Assembly (NCBI GenBank): GCA_000961845.1
Contig: LADZ01000060.1
Coordinates: 1 to 64,000, forward strand
DNA length: 64,000 bases
Source: Flavobacteriales bacterium BRH_c54
GTDB lineage: Bacteria; Bacteroidota; Bacteroidia; Flavobacteriales_E; Vicingaceae
Direction: 5' to 3'
Each line of letters begins with the position of its first letter. Position 1 is the stretch's first letter. The position numbers and the translations under genes are program-made. The notes under the pieces were generated by a model, which worked only from the letters and a program-made list of their open reading frames with translations, made no database searches and was not told the DNA's origin. This document shows, one piece after another, positions 9,510 to 17,494 of this stretch.

Positions 9510-10281
9510 GTTACCAAACATACCGGAAAGAGACCAAAAACCAAGAAATAATGGGCTAACCATGATGATGGACAAAGGTCTTAGCTGGCGACAAGCAGAA
9601 AATTTTGTAGATGCCAATGCTCATCTTACAGATTTAGTAAAATTAGGCTTTGGGACTTCCTATGTAACCAAAGATTTTCAAAGAAAAATTGATATTTATA
9701 AAGCCGGAAATTTGAATGTTTACTTGGGTGGTACACTTTTCGAAGCTTTTATAGTAAGAGGCATGTTTGATGATTACCGAAGATTGTTAGATAAGTTCAA
9801 GATTGATACTTGCGAAGTTTCTGATGGTTCTATAGTATTACCCAACGAAAAAAAATGTGAATACATTACTACATTGGCAAAAGATTATAGAGTTTTATCT
9901 GAAGTAGGTTCTAAAGAGGCAGGAATTTTTATTAGTCCTGCTAAATGGATTTCTATGATGAAAGATGAATTAGATGCCGGAGCATGGAAAGTTATTGCTG
10001 AAGCTAGAGAAAGTGGTACTGTTGGAATTTACCGCCCAAATGGAACGGCTCATGTTGCTTTGGTAAACAAAATTATTGCTAAAGTAAAATTAGAAAATAT
10101 CCTTTGGGAAGCTCCACTTAAAAATCAGCAAGTTTGGTTTATTAAGCAATTTGGAGCAAATGTAAACTTAGGAAATATTTCTCCCAACGAAGTAATTGCT
10201 TTAGAATGTCTTAGACTAGGATTAAGAGGAGATACCTTCTTCGAAAACCTTCCGGAAGAAATTACTTCAGCATTTCATTAA
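9499..10281 (+). CDS. Phosphosulfolactate synthase-like (ComA family) protein
   Basis: 260 residues, the length of ComA. Family-like stretches are MMMDKGLSWRQAENFVD near the N-terminus, VKLGFGTSYV, YLGGTLFEAFIVRG, CEVSDGSIVLP and LGLRGDTFFENL. In methanogens ComA adds sulfite to phosphoenolpyruvate to give phosphosulfolactate for coenzyme M; plant homologues (Hsa32) act in heat tolerance with unknown chemistry. In Bacteroidota a C3-sulfonate could feed sulfonolipids through cysteate, but no ComB, ComC or sulfolipid gene is beside it. The ATG sits inside the end of the TPR gene (11-base overlap). Confidence 0.82.
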   Translation: MNFELPNIPERDQKPRNNGLTMMMDKGLSWRQAENFVDANAHLTDLVKLGFGTSYVTKDFQRKIDIYKAGNLNVYLGGTLFEAFIVRGMFDDYRRLLDKFKIDTCEVSDGSIVLPNEKKCEYITTLAKDYRVLSEVGSKEAGIFISPAKWISMMKDELDAGAWKVIAEARESGTVGIYRPNGTAHVALVNKIIAKVKLENILWEAPLKNQQVWFIKQFGANVNLGNISPNEVIALECLRLGLRGDTFFENLPEEITSAFH

Positions 10282-10314
10282 TAACCTACTACTTAATTTT
10301 AGATTTTTTACATT

Positions 10315-10614
10315 ATGAATGAAATAGCTCCTTCAGAACTAAAAAAAATGATAGAGGAAAATGCTAATATTCAAATTATTGATATTAGAGATGATTATGT
10401 TTTTGAAGATTTTAATCTAGGGGGAACAAACATTCCGTTAGAAAATGTAATCAATAATAAAGCTCAGTTTGAAAATGATAAAAAAACTGTTTTTATCTGT
10501 AATTCAGGGAAAAGATCTTCTGCCATTGTGCGTACTTTAACAGTAAAACACCAACTTCCAAATATTTACTCCCTAAAAGGTGGTATTGAAGCTTATGTTG
10601 AACAATGCTTATAA
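10315..10614 (+). CDS. Single-domain rhodanese-like protein
   Basis: 99 residues, one rhodanese domain. It starts with the usual IAPSELKKMIEENANIQIIDIRD and ends with LKGGIEAYVEQ. The active-site loop is VFICNSGKRSS with Cys62 as the expected persulfide carrier, so it should be catalytically competent. No signal peptide, hence cytoplasmic. It lies 33 bases after the ComA-like gene and 8 bases before the DUF368 gene, consistent with one transcript. A sulfur-relay role next to a sulfite-using enzyme is attractive but only inferred from position. Confidence 0.85.
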   Translation: MNEIAPSELKKMIEENANIQIIDIRDDYVFEDFNLGGTNIPLENVINNKAQFENDKKTVFICNSGKRSSAIVRTLTVKHQLPNIYSLKGGIEAYVEQCL

Positions 10615-10622
10615 CCTAAAAA

Positions 10623-11546
10623 ATGGCAACAAGAAATCTTAAAGATTACATTTCTATTGCATTGAAAGGCATAGCCATGGGAGCAGCAGATGTTGTTCCT
10701 GGAGTTTCTGGTGGTACTATTGCTTTTATTTCAGGAATTTATGAAGAATTACTTGAAACCATTAGCAATTTTAATTTACAAGCATTAAAAGTATTAACCA
10801 AAGAAGGTGTTAAACCTTTCTGGAAACACATCAACGGAAGTTTTATCACTACACTATTACTTGGAATTGCCATCAGCATAATTTCTTTGGCAAAACTGAT
10901 TACTTATTTGCTTCATGCTCATGCTGTATTGCTCTGGGGTTTCTTTTTCGGATTAATAATTGCCAGCATATTTTTAGTAGGTAAAAAAGTAGCTGAGTGG
11001 CAGTTGTCGCGTGTCTTAGCTGTAATTGTAGGAACAGTAATTGCGTTTACTATAACCATTTTAAATCCTATGGAAAACCCTGATACACTTTGGTTTGTAT
11101 TTGTTTCAGGAGCAATTGCTATTTGTGCGATGATTTTACCAGGAATTTCAGGAAGTTTTATTTTACTATTGCTGGGTTCTTATGAACTAATTCTTTCTTC
11201 TATTAAAGATTTTAAAATTACCACCATACTTACTTTTGGTGTTGGTTGTGTGGTTGGATTACTTTCTTTCTCTAAATTTTTAAATTGGCTATTTAAAAGA
11301 TACCATGATGTTACTGTTGCTGCATTAACAGGCTTTCTAATTGGTTCTTTAAATAAAGTTTGGCCATGGAAAGAAGTGTTATCTACCAGAGAGAATTCTA
11401 AAGGTGAAATTGTTCCATTCATAGAAACCAATGTTTTACCTAACCAATTCCATGAAGAGCCACAAATAATGACCGTTATCATACTTGCTCTTGTTGGTTT
11501 TGGCTTAATTTTCGGATTAGAAAAATTGGCTAAAAAACCTATCTAA
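10623..11546 (+). CDS. DUF368 membrane protein (undecaprenyl-phosphate translocase family)
   Basis: 307 residues with about eight hydrophobic segments. Two glycine/proline-rich half-sites mark DUF368: GAADVVPGVSGGTIAFISG near residue 20 and MILPGISGSFILLLLGSYE near 180, an internal duplication in the style of DedA-like carriers. DUF368 proteins (PopT) return the lipid carrier undecaprenyl phosphate across the inner membrane for reuse in wall and glycan synthesis. It is the last gene of the plus-strand run and converges with the lipoprotein gene one base away. Confidence 0.87.
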   Translation: MATRNLKDYISIALKGIAMGAADVVPGVSGGTIAFISGIYEELLETISNFNLQALKVLTKEGVKPFWKHINGSFITTLLLGIAISIISLAKLITYLLHAHAVLLWGFFFGLIIASIFLVGKKVAEWQLSRVLAVIVGTVIAFTITILNPMENPDTLWFVFVSGAIAICAMILPGISGSFILLLLGSYELILSSIKDFKITTILTFGVGCVVGLLSFSKFLNWLFKRYHDVTVAALTGFLIGSLNKVWPWKEVLSTRENSKGEIVPFIETNVLPNQFHEEPQIMTVIILALVGFGLIFGLEKLAKKPI

Positions 11547-11547
11547 T

Positions 11548-12198
11548 TTACTTTTTAAATACATAACTTAAACCAAAGTTAAATATAAATGGAGCATGGT
11601 CTATTCTTAATTCGGAAGTAGGTACAGAAAAGCCCATTTGTAAATTAGCTTGAATTCTTCTCCAACCTATTCTTGTACCAACTACAGGTTCTGCAAAATA
11701 CCCTCTATTTTCACTCCCAAAATCCACATAACAAAACCTGGGAGCAAAATATGAACTACCTGTAACACCACTTTCTTCATCAGCAAGAGTAATTAACCCA
11801 ATGGATGGCTGCAAAAAATACCGTGAATAATTTCCTTTATTGGTAGTGCCAAAAATACCTTCAGTTGTTGTTTTTGAATTTCCATAACCATAGCCTCCAT
11901 AAATCTCAAACAAACCTTTTGAACCCAAAGGTTCGTAATAGCCTAAACCACCTTCAAAAAAAGAATGAAAATGATCTGATCCATCATAAGTTGAAAAATT
12001 AACCATAACACCTAACTTTTCAATAGGAGAATAAGCTGTTTGAACATCAAAACCAGTTACTCCCATTGTAGCTTCCACATTATAATCTCCAGCTTTATTA
12101 ATCATGGGAGCATTTACTTTATTTGGGAAATAAACAGGTGCACAGGCATAAAATAATGCAATAACTATTAATCCTGTTATTATTTTTAATTTATCCAT
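11548..12198 (-). CDS. Outer-membrane beta-barrel-like lipoprotein, unknown function
   Basis: 216 residues. The N-terminus is a lipoprotein signal (IVIALFYAC, cysteine at about 19). The rest is rich in alternating Gly/Tyr/Phe strands (GGLGYYEPLGSKG, YGGYGYGNSK, FAPRFCYVDFG) and ends IFNFGLSYVFKK, an aromatic C-terminus typical of small beta-barrels or surface-associated sheets. I do not recognise a named family. It stands alone between convergent and divergent neighbours. Confidence 0.65.
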   Translation of the reverse strand: MDKLKIITGLIVIALFYACAPVYFPNKVNAPMINKAGDYNVEATMGVTGFDVQTAYSPIEKLGVMVNFSTYDGSDHFHSFFEGGLGYYEPLGSKGLFEIYGGYGYGNSKTTTEGIFGTTNKGNYSRYFLQPSIGLITLADEESGVTGSSYFAPRFCYVDFGSENRGYFAEPVVGTRIGWRRIQANLQMGFSVPTSELRIDHAPFIFNFGLSYVFKK

Positions 12199-12341
12199 AA
12201 TGTTTAAGAATATTTTCCAAAGTTAATAGCTTAATTTCTAATTGTTAATGACATATATCAGTTAAATTAGCAAACCCTTAATCTTTTTAAATAAATTTTA
12301 CAAAGTGATTCAGTAATTTTACCTTAAACTATTTTACAAAC

Positions 12342-13898
12342 ATGAAAAAACAACTCACAGCTGTATTTCTATTATTGGTTTTCGGATTATCCATCAGCTT
12401 TGCACAACAAGACTCTATTGCCCTAAAATATGCAACAACTATTACCCAAGCAGATATAAGTAAACACTTACACATTATTGCATCTGATGAATATGGAGGT
12501 AGAGAAACAGGTAAAGAAAGCCTTACCAAAGCTGCCACATACATTAGCGATTTTTACAAGCAAATTGGTATTCCTCCTATAAAAGACATTGCTTATTATC
12601 AAACTTATAAAGTGGGGGTACAAGAGGCAACAGGAGTTTCTATCACTCACAACAATAAAAATTTCATTCAGAACAACCATTTTTTCAACTTTCCGGCATA
12701 TTTAAAAAACGAACAAATTGATGCTGAAGTAATTTTTGCAGGCTATGGTATTGACGACTCTCTTTACTCTGATTACTCCAACCTTGATGTGAAAGGTAAA
12801 ATAGTAATTATTCTAAATGGTGAACCTAAAAATAAAAGTGAACGCTACTGGGTTTCTAATACTGATACCCCTTCTAAATGGAGTAATAGAAGAAATAATC
12901 CTAAAGTTGCTACGGCAAAAGAAAAAGGGGCTTTAGCATTGCTTATCATTAATGAAAATACGCCTGAAATGATAAAAACCTACACCCATTTTATTGAAAG
13001 TGAAAAACTAAAAGTGTTGGATAAACGTGAGATAGATTTCGATTTTCCTAGTTTTTACATTTCTTCCGAAATGGCTGATGAAATTATCGCAAAATCATCA
13101 CAAAAAATTAAAGAAAAAATAAATAACAAAGGTGTTCCAGAAAGCTTTGTTGTTAAAAACAAGCTAAGTTTAGACATCAACAAAAAAACAACCATTTCTG
13201 ACGCCCACAATGTATTAGCATATATTGAAGGAAGTGATTTAAAAGATGAATTGATAATTTTAAGTGCTCATTACGACCATATTGGAGAACATGATGGTAA
13301 AATTTTTAATGGTGCTGATGATGATGGATCTGGAACAGTAGCGATAATGGAAATTGCCGAAGCGTTTATAAAAGCCAAAAAAGATGGTCATGGACCTAGA
13401 AGGAGTATTCTGATACTTAATGTTTCCGGAGAAGAAAAAGGTTTACTAGGTTCTAAATACTATACCAATTATCCTGTTTTCCCTTTAGAAAATACGGTTG
13501 CCAATCTTAATATTGATATGATAGGAAGATTAGATAAAAAACACGCAGATAACGAAAATTACATCTACATTATTGGTTCCGATATGCTTAGTACTGATTT
13601 ACATGAAATCAATGAAAAAGCAAATGCTACATACACTCAATTAGAATTGGATTATGAATTTAACACCACAAAAGATCCTAATCGATATTATTATCGTTCT
13701 GACCATTACAACTTTGCTAAAAACAACATTCCCGTAATATTTTATTTTAACGGAGTACACGAAGATTACCATAAAGAAACAGACACCGTTGATAAAATTA
13801 TTTTTTCTAAAATGGAAAAAATTACCCGATTAGTTTTTCATACTGCTTGGGATTTAGCTAACAGAAATGAACGTATTCAATTGAATGTTTCTGAATAA
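12342..13898 (+). CDS. Secreted M28-family metallopeptidase
   Basis: 518 residues with a signal peptide ending near LSISFAQQ. A PA-like insert occupies about 120-260 (VIFAGYGIDD, LDVKGKIVIILNG). The zinc-peptidase domain follows: His310 in SAHYDHIG, Asp in NGADDDGSG near 326, Glu in SGEEKG near 364, Asp392 in NIDMIGR and His in RSDHYNF complete the five-residue M28 set. Such enzymes are periplasmic or surface aminopeptidases or carboxypeptidases that bind two zinc ions. The following amidotransferase ATG abuts its stop codon. Confidence 0.9.
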   Translation: MKKQLTAVFLLLVFGLSISFAQQDSIALKYATTITQADISKHLHIIASDEYGGRETGKESLTKAATYISDFYKQIGIPPIKDIAYYQTYKVGVQEATGVSITHNNKNFIQNNHFFNFPAYLKNEQIDAEVIFAGYGIDDSLYSDYSNLDVKGKIVIILNGEPKNKSERYWVSNTDTPSKWSNRRNNPKVATAKEKGALALLIINENTPEMIKTYTHFIESEKLKVLDKREIDFDFPSFYISSEMADEIIAKSSQKIKEKINNKGVPESFVVKNKLSLDINKKTTISDAHNVLAYIEGSDLKDELIILSAHYDHIGEHDGKIFNGADDDGSGTVAIMEIAEAFIKAKKDGHGPRRSILILNVSGEEKGLLGSKYYTNYPVFPLENTVANLNIDMIGRLDKKHADNENYIYIIGSDMLSTDLHEINEKANATYTQLELDYEFNTTKDPNRYYYRSDHYNFAKNNIPVIFYFNGVHEDYHKETDTVDKIIFSKMEKITRLVFHTAWDLANRNERIQLNVSE

Positions 13899-14471
13899 AT
13901 GATGGAAAAAGTTTTAGTACTAGACAATTACGATTCTTTTACCTATAATTTAGTGCATTATATTGAAGCTCTTAATTATGAAGTAGATGTTTTTAGAAAT
14001 GATGAAATTTCCATTGAAGCTATTGATGCTTACAACACAATTATTCTCTCTCCCGGACCGGGTTTACCAAAAGATGCAGGAATATTATTAGATGTAATAA
14101 GAACTTACGCTCCAACAAAAAAAATATTAGGTGTTTGTTTAGGAATGCAAGCCATCGGTGAAGTTTTCAGCGGAAAATTGGAGAATTTATCTCATGTTTT
14201 TCACGGTGTAGCTAGTCAGCTTAGCGTATTAGATAAATCAGACAAACTTTTTGAAAGTTTACCTCAACAATTTGAAATTGGCAGGTATCATAGTTGGGTG
14301 GTTTCTCAAAAACAATTTCCAACAGATTTAATTATTACCGCTGTAGAAGAAAACAACCAAATTATGGCATTAAGACATACCACATATAACTTATATGGCG
14401 TTCAGTTTCACCCTGAATCTATTCTTACGCAACATGGTAAAGAAATTATTGCTAATTTTTTGAAAGACTAA
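13899..14471 (+). CDS. Anthranilate/aminodeoxychorismate synthase glutamine amidotransferase (TrpG/PabA)
   Basis: 190 residues, a class I glutamine amidotransferase. It has VLDNYDSFTYNLVHYIE at the start, the oxyanion loop LSPGPGLP, the nucleophile Cys80 in GVCLGMQ, and VQFHPES with the His-Glu pair. It releases ammonia from glutamine for a TrpE or PabB partner, which is not in this window, so tryptophan versus folate assignment is open; a single protein may serve both. It begins with ATGATG directly after the peptidase stop; either Met could start. Confidence 0.88.
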   Translation: MMEKVLVLDNYDSFTYNLVHYIEALNYEVDVFRNDEISIEAIDAYNTIILSPGPGLPKDAGILLDVIRTYAPTKKILGVCLGMQAIGEVFSGKLENLSHVFHGVASQLSVLDKSDKLFESLPQQFEIGRYHSWVVSQKQFPTDLIITAVEENNQIMALRHTTYNLYGVQFHPESILTQHGKEIIANFLKD

Positions 14472-14482
14472 ACTCCAAAACA

Positions 14483-15898
14483 TTACCTCTTCACCAATTT
14501 TGTAGTATAAACCAACTTTTCAGATTGAAATTGCAACATGTACATTCCACTTGGAAGTGAAGAAATATCTATTCTTTTATTATCCACCAACTGCATTAAG
14601 ACATCTTTTCCTGTAAAATCTAGTATGATTGCCATCCATTTCTGATTGTCAGGTAAGTCTAAATTTATAAATGATGAAACAGGATTAGGGTAAATCTTGA
14701 TATTACCTTCTTCTAAGTCATTTAATCCTGAAATTACTACCGTGTAAGGAGCTGAAATTTCACTACAACCATCAGTATAAAACACTTCTACTTCATAATT
14801 TCCAGATGCTGTTGCTGTAATAGAAACCATATTGCTATTTGGAATTGGATTGCCATCTAAATACCACTGATAACTTACTCCTATTATGGAAGATGTTAAT
14901 ATATTTCCATTGGCATTAATACTAGGAATAGGATTAGGCGTACAAACTTGGTTATGATTTATTCTTGATGAATTTTGCAACGAATCATTAAACTCAACAA
15001 AAGCATTACAATCTCCTTTTAAGGTATAATCTAACCAAGGATTTACAAAATCGAAGGTAACAGCATGTTGGTCGCCACGAGTAATAGAAATTCCTGATGA
15101 AGCAGTTCCTTCACCAAAATCGCAATTAAAATTAGGCTCAGCAAAATAACAATGAGCTCCGCCTATTATGGAAATAAATGTTTTACAAGCAGCAGCCAAT
15201 GAATCATACATTGGTATATGATGATCTACAGGAGGAGTAACGCCATCTTGAGCTCCCGATAAAATTAAACTAGGAACCGTAACTGTTTTTGCAGAGTTGA
15301 TAGATGAAACTCCATTGCTTGTAGATTCAGCAGGGGCTAAACCAATTAAAGTATTAAAATATGGTGTATTGGATTGTACTAACGAATCTGCTGCTAGAAA
15401 TGCAGCTCCACCACCCATAGAATGTCCCATTAAAGCTGTTTTTGGAGCCACACCATTATAAAAAATAGAACTTGCTGTTGCTCCTTCTATTTGCATCTGA
15501 TGAACTAAAAATTGTAAATCCCAACCAAATTGTTGGTGATCGGTACTAAACATATTTCCCTCTGTTCTGGGAAAAACCATAATATAACCCCTTGGAACAA
15601 ATTCTGTCCATAAATTTTCATAAGCACTCCAAGCCATTACAAAACCATGTCCGAACACAATTACAGGATATTGCCCCGAAGACATAGCCACATTTGTCCC
15701 AGCTGTTGCTGCCGGATAATAAATTTCAGTTTCTATACTGCGGTTATTTCTATTGGCATCCTGAAAAGTAATAGTGGTATGCCCTATTTGATGTTGCGAA
15801 AATAAAGCAGTTGATGAAAACAGTAATACAAATAATAAGATAAAAATAAAAACATCTTTCTTCGTGGTGTTTTTCAGGATAGTTTGTAATTTTTCCAT
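14483..15898 (-). CDS. T9SS-exported alpha/beta hydrolase (chlorophyllase/PETase-like fold)
   Basis: 471 residues. An N-terminal signal region (hydrophobic 17-34) is followed by an alpha/beta hydrolase. The nucleophile elbow is GHSMGGG with Ser160, an acid probably lies in SGAQDGVTPP and a histidine in GGAHCYFAEP. VIVFGHGF and the late domain order resemble the chlorophyllase/dienelactone hydrolase group. An Ig-like module (YQWYLDGNPIPNS) covers about 325-395, and the last 70 residues (IKIYPNPVSSFINLDLP ... TTKLVKR) are a type A type IX sorting domain. It should therefore be carried to the surface or outside by the SprA machinery. Substrate unknown. Confidence 0.86.
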   Translation of the reverse strand: MEKLQTILKNTTKKDVFIFILLFVLLFSSTALFSQHQIGHTTITFQDANRNNRSIETEIYYPAATAGTNVAMSSGQYPVIVFGHGFVMAWSAYENLWTEFVPRGYIMVFPRTEGNMFSTDHQQFGWDLQFLVHQMQIEGATASSIFYNGVAPKTALMGHSMGGGAAFLAADSLVQSNTPYFNTLIGLAPAESTSNGVSSINSAKTVTVPSLILSGAQDGVTPPVDHHIPMYDSLAAACKTFISIIGGAHCYFAEPNFNCDFGEGTASSGISITRGDQHAVTFDFVNPWLDYTLKGDCNAFVEFNDSLQNSSRINHNQVCTPNPIPSINANGNILTSSIIGVSYQWYLDGNPIPNSNMVSITATASGNYEVEVFYTDGCSEISAPYTVVISGLNDLEEGNIKIYPNPVSSFINLDLPDNQKWMAIILDFTGKDVLMQLVDNKRIDISSLPSGMYMLQFQSEKLVYTTKLVKR

Positions 15899-16003
15899 AA
15901 CATTTAATTTAAGTTAGTGATGTAAAATTAATCTGTGTTATTGTTTAAAAAAATTCCCGTATTTTTATCAAAATCAGATGAGTTTTGATAACCCCTCTAA
16001 AAA

Positions 16004-17455
16004 ATGGAATTTCTAATTCAAAAAATAAGTGCCTGTTGTTCTTCTCAGCAATTAAATTTGTTTGAAACATATTTAGCTGCGAAAAACCAACTGCTTTCTC
16101 AAAAATTAATTCATCATATTAAAAATACCCCTAATCAAACTTTAGATTATTATTGCGAAGCTGTTTATGGAAATGCATCCAAGGATACTTTAAAAAAATT
16201 GAATCAACTTAACCATCACACCCTCAACTATTTTTCTTTTATCAGTCAACATTTTCCCTCCTTTCTTAACCAAAATGTGAGTAAAATAGAATGGCTCATT
16301 TACCATGAAGAACACAGCAAAGCCACAGAAAAACTAAAGTTATTGGTTGAAGTAGCCAAAAAGTTTGAAGATTATGGATTATTAATCCTCTTATTTGAAA
16401 TTACACAACAAAATAAACTGCTTTCAACAACACTTGGTAAACAATTAAATCTAGAAAGTAATAAAGAGTATTTAATGCTTTTTAGCGATTTAAAAAATTT
16501 ACTACAAAAACAAGATGAACTTACATCTACCACACTTATTGAAGAACAAAAGGTTGTAAACCCAAAAGAGTTAGCTCTTTTCAAAAATCATTTTAATTCC
16601 AATTCCCTTTCTATTCAAATTATTGCCCGACAATCCTATTTAAATTTACTTAGCAGCTATAATCACAAGTCTTTTTACGATAAAAACACCCTTGAATTAA
16701 TTGAATACACCAAAAAATTAGCTGAAAAACATGCTTATTTAATGATAGCTCAGCATAGAGAAAAATTGATGAGTTTAGATTATATGTTGGTTAAACACAC
16801 ACGACTAACATTAAGCGAAAAAGAAATAAATAAAACCTGTTCTTCTATCATTAACAAATGGCAAAAATTTTATCATGCCAATAATCAGCTCGATTCGGGA
16901 TTGATGCTGGCACTTAGTATTAAAGGTAGTTTTTTTATTACCGACTATTTCTGCAAACCACTAAACGACAAACTCCAAAATGAAATAAAGGAAATTATCA
17001 GCCTGTTTGAAGAATTGAGCAAGAAACTCGATTGGAAAAAAGTAAGCTACCTTAAATACATCAATTTTTATAATGTTTATGCCATGTTTCTTATTTTAGA
17101 TAATCAGAAAAAAACAAGCATCAAGCTCATTGAAAAAGTGTTACATGAATACCAACAAAAAACATTTAAAAAAATGTACGATGGGTTATTTGTCGTGTTA
17201 TTGATGGCCCATTTCCAAGCTAAAAATTTTGATGAAGTGGTTGAAAACTATAGTCGCTACAAAAAACTCACTAAAAACTTTGTTTCCATGGAAGAAAACG
17301 ATTTGGTAATAAAAGCCATTTACTACATCGCCCAACTAAAAATTGCACCGAAAAATCAATATGAGAAAAAATTAAATAGTGTATTGCAAACCTTAAAAAG
17401 TAATCCTCATCTCAACAATAATTTATTGTTGGTGGAAAGAGTAATGGAGTTTTAA
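16004..17455 (+). CDS. Large helical protein of unknown function
   Basis: 483 residues, Lys/Leu/Asn-rich, no signal peptide and no membrane segment. I recognise no family. The pattern is amphipathic helices throughout (for example LKLLVEVAKKFEDYGLLILL, VVENYSRYKKLTKNF) with irregular TPR-like spacing, suggesting a helical repeat scaffold. A Cys-Cys pair occurs near residue 11. It ends 39 bases before uvrB and may be co-transcribed with it, though a perfect -7 box also sits just before uvrB. Confidence 0.6.
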   Translation: MEFLIQKISACCSSQQLNLFETYLAAKNQLLSQKLIHHIKNTPNQTLDYYCEAVYGNASKDTLKKLNQLNHHTLNYFSFISQHFPSFLNQNVSKIEWLIYHEEHSKATEKLKLLVEVAKKFEDYGLLILLFEITQQNKLLSTTLGKQLNLESNKEYLMLFSDLKNLLQKQDELTSTTLIEEQKVVNPKELALFKNHFNSNSLSIQIIARQSYLNLLSSYNHKSFYDKNTLELIEYTKKLAEKHAYLMIAQHREKLMSLDYMLVKHTRLTLSEKEINKTCSSIINKWQKFYHANNQLDSGLMLALSIKGSFFITDYFCKPLNDKLQNEIKEIISLFEELSKKLDWKKVSYLKYINFYNVYAMFLILDNQKKTSIKLIEKVLHEYQQKTFKKMYDGLFVVLLMAHFQAKNFDEVVENYSRYKKLTKNFVSMEENDLVIKAIYYIAQLKIAPKNQYEKKLNSVLQTLKSNPHLNNNLLLVERVMEF

Positions 17456-17482
17456 ATTCAAAAAATTCACCAAACAAATCCT

Positions 17483-17490
17483 TAATTTTG
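17483..17490 (+). promoter_or_regulatory. Possible -7 promoter box of uvrB
   Basis: TAATTTTG matches TAnnTTTG perfectly and ends five bases before the uvrB ATG, so a transcript from it would have essentially no leader. No good TTTG is found 17-21 bases upstream, which weakens the call. Confidence 0.3.
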
Positions 17491-17494
17491 CCTT

